DNA from: Sipunculus nudus
Taxonomy: Eukaryota; Annelida; Sipuncula; Golfingiida; Sipunculidae
DNA length: 64,000 nt
Direction: 5' to 3'
Assembly: GCA_026874595.1 (NCBI GenBank)
Contig: CM049317.1
Span: forward strand, 78,073,415-78,137,414
Shown here: positions 45,101-59,564 of the stretch, one piece after another
Position numbering within the stretch: position 1 is the stretch's first letter
Layout of the letters: the number at the start of each line of letters is the position of its first letter
The notes under the pieces: model-generated
The model's database searches: none
What the model was told of the DNA's origin: nothing
Seen by the model: the letters and a program-made list of their open reading frames with translations, nothing else
Position numbers and translations under genes: made by a program

Positions 45101-48100
45101 GCACTTAGTATTCTGGATGAACAATCAAATTAGACAAACTTCCCTTCACAGTTGGCGCTGCACTTAGCATTCTGGATGAACTTCATATTAGACAAATTTC
45201 CCTTCACAGTTGGCGCTGCACTTAGCATTCTGGATGAAGTTCATATTAGATAAACTTCCCTTCACAGTTAGCACTGCACTTAGTATTCTGGATGAACTTC
45301 ATATTAGATAAACTTCCATTCACAGCTGGCGCTGCACTTAGCATTCTGGATGAACTTCATATAAGATAAACTTCCCTTCACAGTTAGCGCTGCACTTAGT
45401 ATTCTGGATGAACTTCATATTAGACAAACTTCCCTTCACAGTTAGCGCTGCACTTAGTATTCTGGATGAACAATCAAATTAGACAAACTTCCCTTCACAG
45501 TTGGCGCTGCACTTAGCATTCTGGATGAACTTCATATTAGACAAACTTCCCTTCACAGTTGGCGCCGCACTTAGCATTCTGGATGAACTTCATATTAGAC
45601 AAACTTCCCTTCACAGTTCGCGCTGCACTTAGTATTCTGGATGAACTTAATATTAGACAAACTTCCCTTCACAGTAGGCGCTGCACTTAGTATTCTGGAT
45701 GAACTTCATATTAGACAAACTTCCCTTCACAGCTGGCGCCGCACTTAGTATTCTGGATGAATTTCATATTAGACAAACTTCCCTTCACAGTTGGCGCCGC
45801 ACCTAGTATTCTGGATGAACTTAATATTAGACAAACTTCCCTTCACAGTTGGCGCTGCACTTAGTATTCTGGATGAACTTCATATTAGACAAACTTCCCT
45901 TCACAGCTGGCGCTGCACTTAGTATTCTGGATGAAATTCATATTAGACAAACTTCCCTTCACAGTTGGCGCCGCACCTAGTATTCTGGATGAACTTCATA
46001 TTGGACAAACTTCCCTTCACAGTTGGAGCCGCACTTATTATTCTGGATGAACTTCATATTAGACAAACTTCCCTTCACAGTTGGCGCTGCACTTAGCATT
46101 CTGGGTGAAACTCATATTAGACAAACTTCCCTTCACAGTTTGCGCTGCACTTAGCAATTTTAATGAACTTCATATTAGACAAACTTCCCTTCACAGTTAG
46201 CGCTGCACTTAGTATTCTGGATGAACAATCAAATTAGACAAACTTCCCTTCACAGTTGGCGCTGCACTTAGCATTCTGGATGAACTTCATATTAGACAAA
46301 CTTCCCTTCACAGTTGGCGCTGCACTTAGCATTCTGGATGAAGTTCATATTAGACAAACTTCCCTTCACAGTTGGCGCTGCACTTAGCATTCTGGATAAA
46401 GTTCATATTAGATAAACTTCCCTTCACAGTTAGCACTGCACTTAGTATTCTGGATGAACTTCATATTAGATAACTTCCCTTCACAGTTAGCGCTGCACTT
46501 AGTATTCTGGATGAACTTCATACTAGACAAACTTCCCTTCACAGTTGGCGCCGCACTTAGCATTCTGGATGAACTTCATATTAGATAAACTTCCATTCAC
46601 AGTTGGCGCTGCACTTAGCATTCTGAATGTACTTCATATAAGATAAACTTCCCTTCACAGTTAGCGCTGCACTTAGTATTCTGGATGAACTTCATATTGG
46701 ACAAACTTCCCTTCACAGTTAGCACTGCACTTAGTATTCTGGATGAACTTCATATTAGACAAACTTCCCTTCACAGTTGGCGCTGCACTTAGCATTCTGG
46801 ATGAACTTCATATTAGACAAACTTCCCTTCACAGTTAGCGCTGCACTTAGTATTCTGGATGAACAATCAAATTAGACAAACTTCCCTTCACAGTTGGCGC
46901 TGCACTTAGCATTCTGGATAAAGTTCATATTAGATAAACTTCCCTTCACAGTTAGCACTGCACTTAGTATTCTGGATGAACTTCATATTAGATAACTTCC
47001 CTTCACAGTTAGCGCTGCACTTAGTATTCTGGATGAACTTCATACTAGACAAACTTCCCTTCACAGTTGGCGCCGCACTTAGCATTCTGGATGAACTTCA
47101 TATTAGACAAACTTCCCTTCACAGTTGGCGCTGCACTTAGCATTCTGGGTGAAACTCATATTAGACAAACTTCCCTTCCCAGCTGGCGCTGCACTTAGTA
47201 TTCTGGGTGAACTTCATATTAGATAACTTCCCTTCACAGTTAGCGCTGCACTTAGTATTCTGGATGAACTTCATATTAGACAAACTTCCCTTCACAGTTA
47301 GCGCTGCACTTAGTATTCTGGATGAACTTCATATTAGATAAACTTCCCTTCACGGTTGGCGCTGCACTTAGTATTCTAGATGAAATTCATATTAGACAAA
47401 CTTCCCTTCCCAGCTGGCGCTGCACTTAGTATTCTGGATGAACTTCATATTAGATAACTTCCCTTCACAGTTAGCGCTGCACTTAGTATTCTGGATGAAC
47501 TTCATATTAGATAAACTTCCCTTCACGGTTGGCGCTGCACTTAGTATTCTAGATGAAATTCATATTAGACAAACTTCCCTTCCCAGCTGGCGCTGCACTT
47601 AGTATTCTGGATGAACTTCATATTAGATAACTTCCCTTCACAGTTAGCGCTGCACTTAGTATTCTGGATGAACTTCATATTAGACAAACTTCCCTTCACG
47701 GTTGGCGCTGCACTTAGCATTCTAGATGAACTTCATATTAGATAAACTTCCCTTCACAGTTAGCACTGCACTTAGTATTCTGGATGAACTTCATATTAGA
47801 TAACTTCCTTTCACAGTTAGCGCTGCACTTAGTATTCTGGATGAACTTCATACTAGACAAACTTCCCTTCACAGTTGGCGCCGCACTTAGCATTCTGGAT
47901 GAACTTCATATTAGATAAACTTCCATTCACAGTTGGCGCTGCACTTAGCATTCTGAATGTACTTCATATAAGATAAACTTCCCTTCACAGTTAGCGCTGC
48001 ACTTAGTATTCTGGATGAACTTCATATTGGACAAACTTCCCTTCACAGTTAGCACTGCACTTAGTATTCTGGATGAACTTCATATTAGACAAACTTCCCT

Positions 48101-49689
48101 TCACAGTTGGCGCTGCACTTAGCATTCTGGATGAACTTAATATAAGACAAACTTCCCTTCACAGTTGGCGCTGTACTTAGTATTCTGGATGAACTTCATA
48201 TTACACAAACTTCCCTTCACAGTTGGCGCTGCACTTAGTATTCTGGATGAACTTCATATTAGACAAACTTCCCTTCACAGCTGGCGCTGCACTTAGTATT
48301 CTGGATGAATTTCATATTAGACAAACTTCCCTTCCCAGCTGGCGCTGCACTTAGTATTCTGGATGAACTTCATATTAGATAACTTCCCTTCACAGTTGGC
48401 GCTGCACTTAGTATTCTGGATGAACTTCATATCAGATAAACTTCCCTTCATAGTTGGCGCTGCACTAAGCATTCTGGATGAACTTCATATTAAATAAACT
48501 TCCCTTCACAGTTAGCGCTGCACTTAGTATTCTGGATGAACTTCATATTAGACAAACTTCCCTTCACAGTTAGCGCTGCACTTAGTATTCTGGATGAACT
48601 TCATATTAGACAAACTTCCCTTCACGGTTGGCGCTGCACTTAGTATTCTAGATGAACTTCATATCAGATAAACTTCCCTTCACAGCTGGCGCTGAACTTA
48701 GTATTCTGGATGAAATTCATATTAGACAAACTTCCCTTCACAGTTAGCGCTGCACTTAGTATTCTGGATGAACTTCATATTAGACAAACTTCCCTTCACG
48801 GTTGGCGCTGCACTTAGTATTCTAGATGAACTTCATATCAGATAAACTTCCCTTCACAGCTGGCGCTGAACTTAGTATTCTGGATGAAATTCATATTAGA
48901 CAAAGTTCCCTTCACAGTTGGCGCTGCACTTAGCATTCTGGATGAAGTTCATATTGGACAAACTTTCCTTCACAGTTGGCGCTGCACTTAGTATTCTGGA
49001 TAAAGTTCATATTAGATAAACTTCCCTTCACAGTTAGCACTGCACTTAGTATTCTGGATGAACTTCATATTAGATAACTTCCCTTCACAGTTAGCGCTGC
49101 ACTTAGTATTCTGGATGAACTTCATATTAGAAAAACTTCCCTTCACAGTTGGCGCTGCACTTAGTATTCTAGATGAACTTCATATTAGACAAACTTCCCT
49201 TCACAGCTGGCGCTGCACTTAGTATTCTGGATGAACTTCACATCAGACAAACTTTCCTTCACAGCTGGCGCTGCACTTAGCATTCTGGATGAACTTCACA
49301 TTAGACAAACTTCCCTTCACAGTTGGCGCTGCACTTAGCATTCTGGATGAACTTCATATTAGACAAACTTCCCTTCACAGTTGGCGCTGCACTTAGCATT
49401 CTCGGTGAAACTCATATTAGACAAACTTCCATTCACAGTTTGCGCTGCACTTAGCATTCTGGATGAACTTCATATTAGATAAACTTCCCTTCACAGTTGG
49501 CGCTGCACTTAGCATTCTGGATGAACTTCATATTAGATAAACTTCCCTTCACAGTTGGCGCTGTACTTAGTATTCTAGATGAATTTCATATCAGATAAAC
49601 TTCCCTTCACAGCTGGCGCTGAACTTAGTATTCTGGATGAACTTCATATCAGATAAACTTCCCTTCACAGTTAGCGCTGCACTTAGTAT

Positions 49690-52600
49690 TCTGGATGAAC
49701 TTCATATTGGACAAACTTCCCTTCACAGTTGGAGCCGCACTTATTATTCTGGATGAACTTCATATTAGACAAACTTCCCTTCACAGTTGGCGCTGCACTT
49801 AGCATTCTGGGTGAAACTCATATTAGACAAACTTCCCTTCACAGTTTGCGCTGCACTTAGCAATTTTAATGAACTTCATATTAGACAAACTTCCCTTCAC
49901 AGTTAGCGCTGCACTTAGTATTCTGGATGAACAATCAAATTAGACAAACTTCCCTTCACAGTTGGCGCTGCACTTAGCATTCTGGATGAACTTCATATTA
50001 GACAAACTTCCCTTCACAGTTGGCGCTGCACTTAGCATTCTGGATGAAGTTCATATTAGACAAACTTCCCTTCACAGTTGGCGCTGCACTTAGCATTCTG
50101 GATAAAGTTCATATTAGATAAACTTCCCTTCACAGTTAGCACTGCACTTAGTATTCTGGATGAACTTCATATTAGATAACTTCCCTTCACAGTTAGCGCT
50201 GCACTTAGTATTCTGGATGAACTTCATACTAGACAAACTTCCCTTCACAGTTGGCGCCGCACTTAGCATTCTGGATGAACTTCATATTAGATAAACTTCC
50301 ATTCACAGTTGGCGCTGCACTTAGCATTCTGAATGTACTTCATATAAGATAAACTTCCCTTCACAGTTAGCGCTGCACTTAGTATTCTGGATGAACTTCA
50401 TATTGGACAAACTTCCCTTCACAGTTAGCACTGCACTTAGTATTCTGGATGAACTTCATATTAGACAAACTTCCCTTCACAGTTGGCGCTGCACTTAGCA
50501 TTCTGGATGAACTTAATATAAGACAAACTTCCCTTCACAGTTGGCGCTGTACTTAGTATTCTGGATGAACTTAATATTAGACAAACTTCCCTTCACAGCT
50601 GGCGCTGCACTTAGTATTCTGGATGAATTTCATATTAGACAAACTTCCCTTCACAGTTGGCGCCGCACCTAGTATTCTGGATGAACTTAATATTAGACAA
50701 ACTTCCCTTCACAGTTGGCGCTGCACTTAGCATTCTGGATGAACTTCATATTAGACAAATTTCCCTTCACAGTTGGCGCTGCACTTAGCATTCTGGATGA
50801 AGTTCATATTAGATAAACTTCCCTTCACAGTTAGCACTGCACTTAGTATTCTGGATGAACTTCATATTAGATAAACTTCCATTCACAGCTGGCGCTGCAC
50901 TTAGCATTCTGGATGAACTTCATATAAGATAAACTTCCCTTCACAGTTAGCGCTGCACTTAGTATTCTGGATGAACTTCATATTAGACAAACTTCCCTTC
51001 ACAGTTAGCGCTGCACTTAGTATTCTGGATGAACAATCAAATTAGACAAACTTCCCTTCACAGTTGGCGCTGCACTTAGCATTCTGGATGAACTTCATAT
51101 TAGACAAACTTCCCTTCACAGTTGGCGCTGCACTTAGCATTCTGGATAAAGTTCATATTAGATAAACTTCCCTTCACAGTTAGCACTGCACTTAGTATTC
51201 TGGATGAACTTCATATTAGATAACTTCCCTTCACAGTTAGCGCTGCACTTAGTATTCTGGATGAACTTCATACTAGACAAATTTCCCTTCACAGTTGGCG
51301 CCGCACTTAGCATTCTGGATGAACTTCATATTAAATAAACTTCCATTCACAGTTGGCGCTGCACTTAGCATTCTGGATGTACTTCATATAAGATAAACTT
51401 CCCTTCACAGTTAGCGCTGCACTTTGTATTCTGGATGAACTTCATATTAGACAAACTTCCCTTCACAGCTGGCGCTGCACTTAGTATTCTGGATGAAATT
51501 CATATTAGACAAACTTCCCTTCACAGTTGGCGCCGCACCTAGTATTCTGGATGAACTTCATATTGGACAAACTTCCCTTCACAGTTGGAGCCGCACTTAT
51601 TATTCTGGATGAACTTCATATTAGACAAACTTCCCTTCACAGTTGGCGCTGCACTTAGCATTCTGGGTGAAACTCATATTAGACAAACTTCCCTTCACAG
51701 TTTGCGCTGCACTTAGCAATTTTAATGAACTTCATATTAGACAAACTTCCCTTCACAGTTAGCGCTGCACTTAGTATTCTGGATGAACAATCAAATTAGA
51801 CAAACTTCCCTTCACAGTTGGCGCTGCACTTAGCATTCTGGATGAACTTCATATTAGACAAACTTCCCTTCACAGTTGGCGCTGCACTTAGCATTCTGGA
51901 TGAACTTCATATTAGACAAACTTCCCTTCACAGTTGGCGCTGCACTTAGCATTCTGGATAAAGTTCATATTAGATAAACTTCCCTTCACAGTTGGCACTG
52001 CACTTAGTATTCTGGATGAACTTCATATTAGATAACTTCCCTTCACAGTTAGCGCTGCACTTAGTATTCTGGATGAACTTCATACTAGACAAACTTCCCT
52101 TCACAGTTGGCGCCGCACTTAGCATTCTGGATGAACTTCATATTAGATAAACTTCCATTCACAGTTGGCGCTGCACTTAGCATTCTGAATGTACTTCATA
52201 TAAGATAAACTTCCCTTCACAGTTAGCGCTGCACTTAGTATTCTGGATGAACTTCATATTGGACAAACTTCCCTTCACAGTTAGCACTGCACTTAGTATT
52301 CTGGATGAACTTCATATTAGACAAACTTCCCTTCACAGTTGGCGCTGCACTTAGCATTCTGGATGAACTTAATATAAGACAAACTTCCCTTCACAGTTGG
52401 CGCTGTACTTAGTATTCTGGATGAACTTAATATTAGACAAACTTCCCTTCACAGTTGGCGCTGCACTTAGTATTCTGGATGAACATCATATTAGACAAAC
52501 TTCCCTTCACAGCTGGCGCTGCACTTAGTATTCTGGATGAATTTCATATTAGACAAACTTCCCTTCACAGTTGGCGCCGCACCTAGTATTCTGGATGAAC

Positions 52601-52784
52601 TTAATATTAGACAAACTTCCCTTCACAGTTGGCGCTGCACTTAGTATTCTGGATGAACTTCATATTAGACAAACTTCCCTTCACAGTTGGCGCCGCACCT
52701 AGTATTCTGGATGAACTTAATATTAGACAAACTTCCCTTCACAGTTGGCGCTGCACTTAGTATTCTGGATGAACTTCATATTAG
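49690..52784. repeat. Higher-order block 1 inside the 58-bp satellite
   Basis: This 3.1-kb block matches 56470-59564 at a constant offset of 6780 bp. Line-by-line comparison showed only three substitutions (near 51905, 51984 and 51994). Both edges end abruptly: the left near 49687/56467, the right near 52785/59565, where GATAAACTTCCATT replaces GACAAACTTCCCTT. The block contains two copies of the diagnostic CAATTTTAATGAACTT monomer, 1857 bp apart. Confidence 0.9.
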
Positions 52785-55700
52785 ATAAACTTCCATTCAC
52801 AGTTGGCGCTGCACTTAGCATTCTGAATGTACTTCATATAAGATAAACTTCCCTTCACAGTTAGCGCTGCACTTAGTATTCTGGATGAACTTCATATTGG
52901 ACAAACTTCCCTTCACAGTTAGCACTGCACTTAGTATTCTGGATGAACTTCATATTAGACAAACTTCCCTTCACAGTTGGCGCTGCACTTAGCATTCTGG
53001 ATGAACTTCATATTAGACAAACTTCCCTTCACAGTTAGCGCTGCACTTAGTATTCTGGATGAACAATCAAATTAGACAAACTTCCCTTCACAGTTGGCGC
53101 TGCACTTAGCATTCTGGATGAACTTCATATTAGACAAACTTCCCTTCACAGTTGGCGCTGCACTTAGCATTCTGGATGAAGTTCATATTAGACAAACTTC
53201 CCTTCACAGTTGGCGCTGCACTTAGCATTCTGGATAAAGTTCATATTAGATAAACTTCCCTTCACAGTTAGCACTGCACTTAGTATTCTGGATGAACTTC
53301 ATATTAGATAACTTCCCTTCACAGTTAGCGCTGCACTTAGTATTCTGGATGAACTTCATACTAGACAAACTTCCCTTCCCAGCTGGCGCTGCACTTAGTA
53401 TTCTGGGTGAACTTCATATTAGATAACTTCCCTTCACAGTTAGCGCTGCACTTAGTATTCTGGATGAACTTCATATTAGACAAACTTCCCTTCACAGTTA
53501 GCGCTGCACTTAGTATTCTGGATGAACTTCATATTAGATAAACTTCCCTTCACGGTTGGCGCTGCACTTAGTATTCTAGATGAAATTCATATTAGACAAA
53601 CTTCCCTTCCCAGCTGGCGCTGCACTTAGTATTCTGGATGAACTTCATATTAGATAACTTCCCTTCACAGTTAGCGCTGCACTTAGTATTCTGGATGAAC
53701 TTCATATTAGATAAACTTCCCTTCACGGTTGGCGCTGCACTTAGTATTCTAGATGAAATTCATATTAGACAAACTTCCCTTCCCAGCTGGCGCTGCACTT
53801 AGTATTCTGGATGAACTTCATATTAGATAACTTCCCTTCACAGTTAGCGCTGCACTTAGTATTCTGGATGAACTTCATATTAGACAAACTTCCCTTCACG
53901 GTTGGCGCTGCACTTAGTATTCTAGATGAACTTCATATTAGATAAACTTCCCTTCACAGTTAGCACTGCACTTAGTATTCTGGATGAACTTCATATTAGA
54001 TAACTTCCTTTCACAGTTAGCGCTGCACTTAGTATTCTGGATGAACTTCATACTAGACAAACTTCCCTTCACAGTTGGCGCCGCACTTAGCATTCTGGAT
54101 GAACTTCATATTAGATAAACTTCCATTCACAGTTGGCGCTGCACTTAGCATTCTGAATGTACTTCATATAAGATAAACTTCCCTTCACAGTTAGCGCTGC
54201 ACTTAGTATTCTGGATGAACTTCATATTGGACAAACTTCCCTTCACAGTTAGCACTGCACTTAGTATTCTGGATGAACTTCATATTAGACAAACTTCCCT
54301 TCACAGTTGGCGCTGCACTTAGCATTCTGGATGAACTTAATATAAGACAAACTTCCCTTCACAGTTGGCGCTGTACTTAGTATTCTGGATGAACTTCATA
54401 TTAGACAAACTTCCCTTCACAGTTGGCGCTGCACTTAGTATTCTGGATGAACTTCATATTAGACAAACTTCCCTTCACAGCTGGCGCTGCACTTAGTATT
54501 CTCGATGAATTTCATATTAGACAAACTTCCCTTCCCAGCTGGCGCTGCACTTAGTATTCTGGATGAACTTCATATTAGATAACTTCCCTTCACAGTTGGC
54601 GCTGCACTTAGTATTCTGGATGAACTTCATATCAGATAAACTTCCCTTCATAGTTGGCGCTGCACTAAGCATTCTGGATGAACTTCATATTAAATAAACT
54701 TCCCTTCACAGTTAGCGCTGCACTTAGTATTCTGGATGAACTTCATATTAGACAAACTTCCCTTCACAGTTAGCGCTGCACTTAGTATTCTGGATGAACT
54801 TCATATTAGACAAACTTCCCTTCACGGTTGGCGCTGCACTTAGTATTCTAGATGAACTTCATATCAGATAAACTTCCCTTCACAGCTGGCGCTGAACTTA
54901 GTATTCTGGATGAAATTCATATTAGACAAACTTCCCTTCACAGTTAGCGCTGCACTTAGTATTCTGGATGAACTTCATATTAGACAAACTTCCCTTCACG
55001 GTTGGCGCTGCACTTAGTATTCTAGATGAACTTCATATCAGATAAACTTCCCTTCACAGCTGGCGCTGAACTTAGTATTCTGGATGAAATTCATATTAGA
55101 CAAAGTTCCCTTCACAGTTGGCGCTGCACTTAGCATTCTGGATGAAGTTCATATTGGACAAACTTTCCTTCACAGTTGGCGCTGCACTTAGTATTCTGGA
55201 TAAAGTTCATATTAGATAAACTTCCCTTCACAGTTAGCACTGCACTTAGTATTCTGGATGAACTTCATATTAGATAACTTCCCTTCACAGTTAGCGCTGC
55301 ACTTAGTATTCTGGATGAACTTCATATTAGAAAAACTTCCCTTCACAGTTGGCGCTGCACTTAGTATTCTAGATGAACTTCATATTAGACAAACTTCCCT
55401 TCACAGCTGGCGCTGCACTTAGTATTCTGGATGAACTTCACATCAGACAAACTTTCCTTCACAGCTGGCGCTGCACTTAGCATTCTGGATGAACTTCACA
55501 TTAGACAAACTTCCCTTCACAGTTGGCGCTGCACTTAGCATTCTGGATGAACTTCATATTAGACAAACTTCCCTTCACAGTTGGCGCTGCACTTAGCATT
55601 CTCGGTGAAACTCATATTAGACAAACTTCCATTCACAGTTTGCGCTGCACTTAGCATTCTGGATGAACTTCATATTAGATAAACTTCCCTTCACAGTTGG

Positions 55701-56469
55701 CGCTGTACTTAGTATTCTAGATGAATTTCATATCAGATAAACTTCCCTTCACAGCTGGCGCTGAACTTAGTATTCTGGATGAACTTCATATCAGATAAAC
55801 TTCCCTTCACAGCTGGCGCTGCACTTAGTATTCTGGATGAACTTTACATTAGACAAACTTCCCTTAACGGTTGGCGCTGCACTTAGCATTCTGGATGAAC
55901 TTCATATAAGACAAACTTCCTTTCACAGTTGGCGCTGCACTTAGTATTCTAAATGAACTTCATATTAGATAACTTCCCTTCACAGTTAGCACTGCACTTA
56001 GTATTCTGGATGAACTTCATATTAGACAAACTTCCCTTCACAGTTGGCGCCGCACTTTGCATTCTGGATGAACTTCATATTAGATAAACTTCCATTCACA
56101 GCTGGCGCTGCACTTAGCATTCTGGATGAACTTCATATAAGATAAACTTCCCTTCACAGTTAGCGCTGCACTTAGTATTCTGGATGAACTTCATATTAGA
56201 CAAACTTCCCTTCACAGTTAGCGCTGCACTTAGTATTCTGGATGAACAATCAAATTAGACAAACTTCCCTTCACAGTTGGCGCTGCACTTAGTATTCTGG
56301 ATGAACTTCATATTAGACAAACTTCCCTTCACAGCTGGCGCTGCACTTAGTATTCTGGATGAACTTCATATTAGACAAACTTCCCTTCACAGCTGGCGCT
56401 GCACTTAGTATTCTGGATGAAATTCATATTAGACAAACTTCCCTTCACAGTTGGCGCCGCACCTAGTAT

Positions 56470-59400
56470 TCTGGATGAACTTCATATTGGACAAACTTCC
56501 CTTCACAGTTGGAGCCGCACTTATTATTCTGGATGAACTTCATATTAGACAAACTTCCCTTCACAGTTGGCGCTGCACTTAGCATTCTGGGTGAAACTCA
56601 TATTAGACAAACTTCCCTTCACAGTTTGCGCTGCACTTAGCAATTTTAATGAACTTCATATTAGACAAACTTCCCTTCACAGTTAGCGCTGCACTTAGTA
56701 TTCTGGATGAACAATCAAATTAGACAAACTTCCCTTCACAGTTGGCGCTGCACTTAGCATTCTGGATGAACTTCATATTAGACAAACTTCCCTTCACAGT
56801 TGGCGCTGCACTTAGCATTCTGGATGAAGTTCATATTAGACAAACTTCCCTTCACAGTTGGCGCTGCACTTAGCATTCTGGATAAAGTTCATATTAGATA
56901 AACTTCCCTTCACAGTTAGCACTGCACTTAGTATTCTGGATGAACTTCATATTAGATAACTTCCCTTCACAGTTAGCGCTGCACTTAGTATTCTGGATGA
57001 ACTTCATACTAGACAAACTTCCCTTCACAGTTGGCGCCGCACTTAGCATTCTGGATGAACTTCATATTAGATAAACTTCCATTCACAGTTGGCGCTGCAC
57101 TTAGCATTCTGAATGTACTTCATATAAGATAAACTTCCCTTCACAGTTAGCGCTGCACTTAGTATTCTGGATGAACTTCATATTGGACAAACTTCCCTTC
57201 ACAGTTAGCACTGCACTTAGTATTCTGGATGAACTTCATATTAGACAAACTTCCCTTCACAGTTGGCGCTGCACTTAGCATTCTGGATGAACTTAATATA
57301 AGACAAACTTCCCTTCACAGTTGGCGCTGTACTTAGTATTCTGGATGAACTTAATATTAGACAAACTTCCCTTCACAGCTGGCGCTGCACTTAGTATTCT
57401 GGATGAATTTCATATTAGACAAACTTCCCTTCACAGTTGGCGCCGCACCTAGTATTCTGGATGAACTTAATATTAGACAAACTTCCCTTCACAGTTGGCG
57501 CTGCACTTAGCATTCTGGATGAACTTCATATTAGACAAATTTCCCTTCACAGTTGGCGCTGCACTTAGCATTCTGGATGAAGTTCATATTAGATAAACTT
57601 CCCTTCACAGTTAGCACTGCACTTAGTATTCTGGATGAACTTCATATTAGATAAACTTCCATTCACAGCTGGCGCTGCACTTAGCATTCTGGATGAACTT
57701 CATATAAGATAAACTTCCCTTCACAGTTAGCGCTGCACTTAGTATTCTGGATGAACTTCATATTAGACAAACTTCCCTTCACAGTTAGCGCTGCACTTAG
57801 TATTCTGGATGAACAATCAAATTAGACAAACTTCCCTTCACAGTTGGCGCTGCACTTAGCATTCTGGATGAACTTCATATTAGACAAACTTCCCTTCACA
57901 GTTGGCGCTGCACTTAGCATTCTGGATAAAGTTCATATTAGATAAACTTCCCTTCACAGTTAGCACTGCACTTAGTATTCTGGATGAACTTCATATTAGA
58001 TAACTTCCCTTCACAGTTAGCGCTGCACTTAGTATTCTGGATGAACTTCATACTAGACAAATTTCCCTTCACAGTTGGCGCCGCACTTAGCATTCTGGAT
58101 GAACTTCATATTAAATAAACTTCCATTCACAGTTGGCGCTGCACTTAGCATTCTGGATGTACTTCATATAAGATAAACTTCCCTTCACAGTTAGCGCTGC
58201 ACTTTGTATTCTGGATGAACTTCATATTAGACAAACTTCCCTTCACAGCTGGCGCTGCACTTAGTATTCTGGATGAAATTCATATTAGACAAACTTCCCT
58301 TCACAGTTGGCGCCGCACCTAGTATTCTGGATGAACTTCATATTGGACAAACTTCCCTTCACAGTTGGAGCCGCACTTATTATTCTGGATGAACTTCATA
58401 TTAGACAAACTTCCCTTCACAGTTGGCGCTGCACTTAGCATTCTGGGTGAAACTCATATTAGACAAACTTCCCTTCACAGTTTGCGCTGCACTTAGCAAT
58501 TTTAATGAACTTCATATTAGACAAACTTCCCTTCACAGTTAGCGCTGCACTTAGTATTCTGGATGAACAATCAAATTAGACAAACTTCCCTTCACAGTTG
58601 GCGCTGCACTTAGCATTCTGGATGAACTTCATATTAGACAAACTTCCCTTCACAGTTGGCGCTGCACTTAGCATTCTGGATGAAGTTCATATTAGACAAA
58701 CTTCCCTTCACAGTTGGCGCTGCACTTAGCATTCTGGATAAAGTTCATATTAGATAAACTTCCTTTCACAGTTAGCACTGCACTTAGTATTCTGGATGAA
58801 CTTCATATTAGATAACTTCCCTTCACAGTTAGCGCTGCACTTAGTATTCTGGATGAACTTCATACTAGACAAACTTCCCTTCACAGTTGGCGCCGCACTT
58901 AGCATTCTGGATGAACTTCATATTAGATAAACTTCCATTCACAGTTGGCGCTGCACTTAGCATTCTGAATGTACTTCATATAAGATAAACTTCCCTTCAC
59001 AGTTAGCGCTGCACTTAGTATTCTGGATGAACTTCATATTGGACAAACTTCCCTTCACAGTTAGCACTGCACTTAGTATTCTGGATGAACTTCATATTAG
59101 ACAAACTTCCCTTCACAGTTGGCGCTGCACTTAGCATTCTGGATGAACTTAATATAAGACAAACTTCCCTTCACAGTTGGCGCTGTACTTAGTATTCTGG
59201 ATGAACTTAATATTAGACAAACTTCCCTTCACAGTTGGCGCTGCACTTAGTATTCTGGATGAACATCATATTAGACAAACTTCCCTTCACAGCTGGCGCT
59301 GCACTTAGTATTCTGGATGAATTTCATATTAGACAAACTTCCCTTCACAGTTGGCGCCGCACCTAGTATTCTGGATGAACTTAATATTAGACAAACTTCC

Positions 59401-59564
59401 CTTCACAGTTGGCGCTGCACTTAGTATTCTGGATGAACTTCATATTAGACAAACTTCCCTTCACAGTTGGCGCCGCACCTAGTATTCTGGATGAACTTAA
59501 TATTAGACAAACTTCCCTTCACAGTTGGCGCTGCACTTAGTATTCTGGATGAACTTCATATTAG
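56470..59564. repeat. Higher-order block 2 inside the 58-bp satellite
   Basis: Partner of 49690-52784 (offset 6780). The CAATTTTAATGAACTT markers at 56641 and 58498 keep the same 1857-bp spacing as those at 49861 and 51718. Confidence 0.9.
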
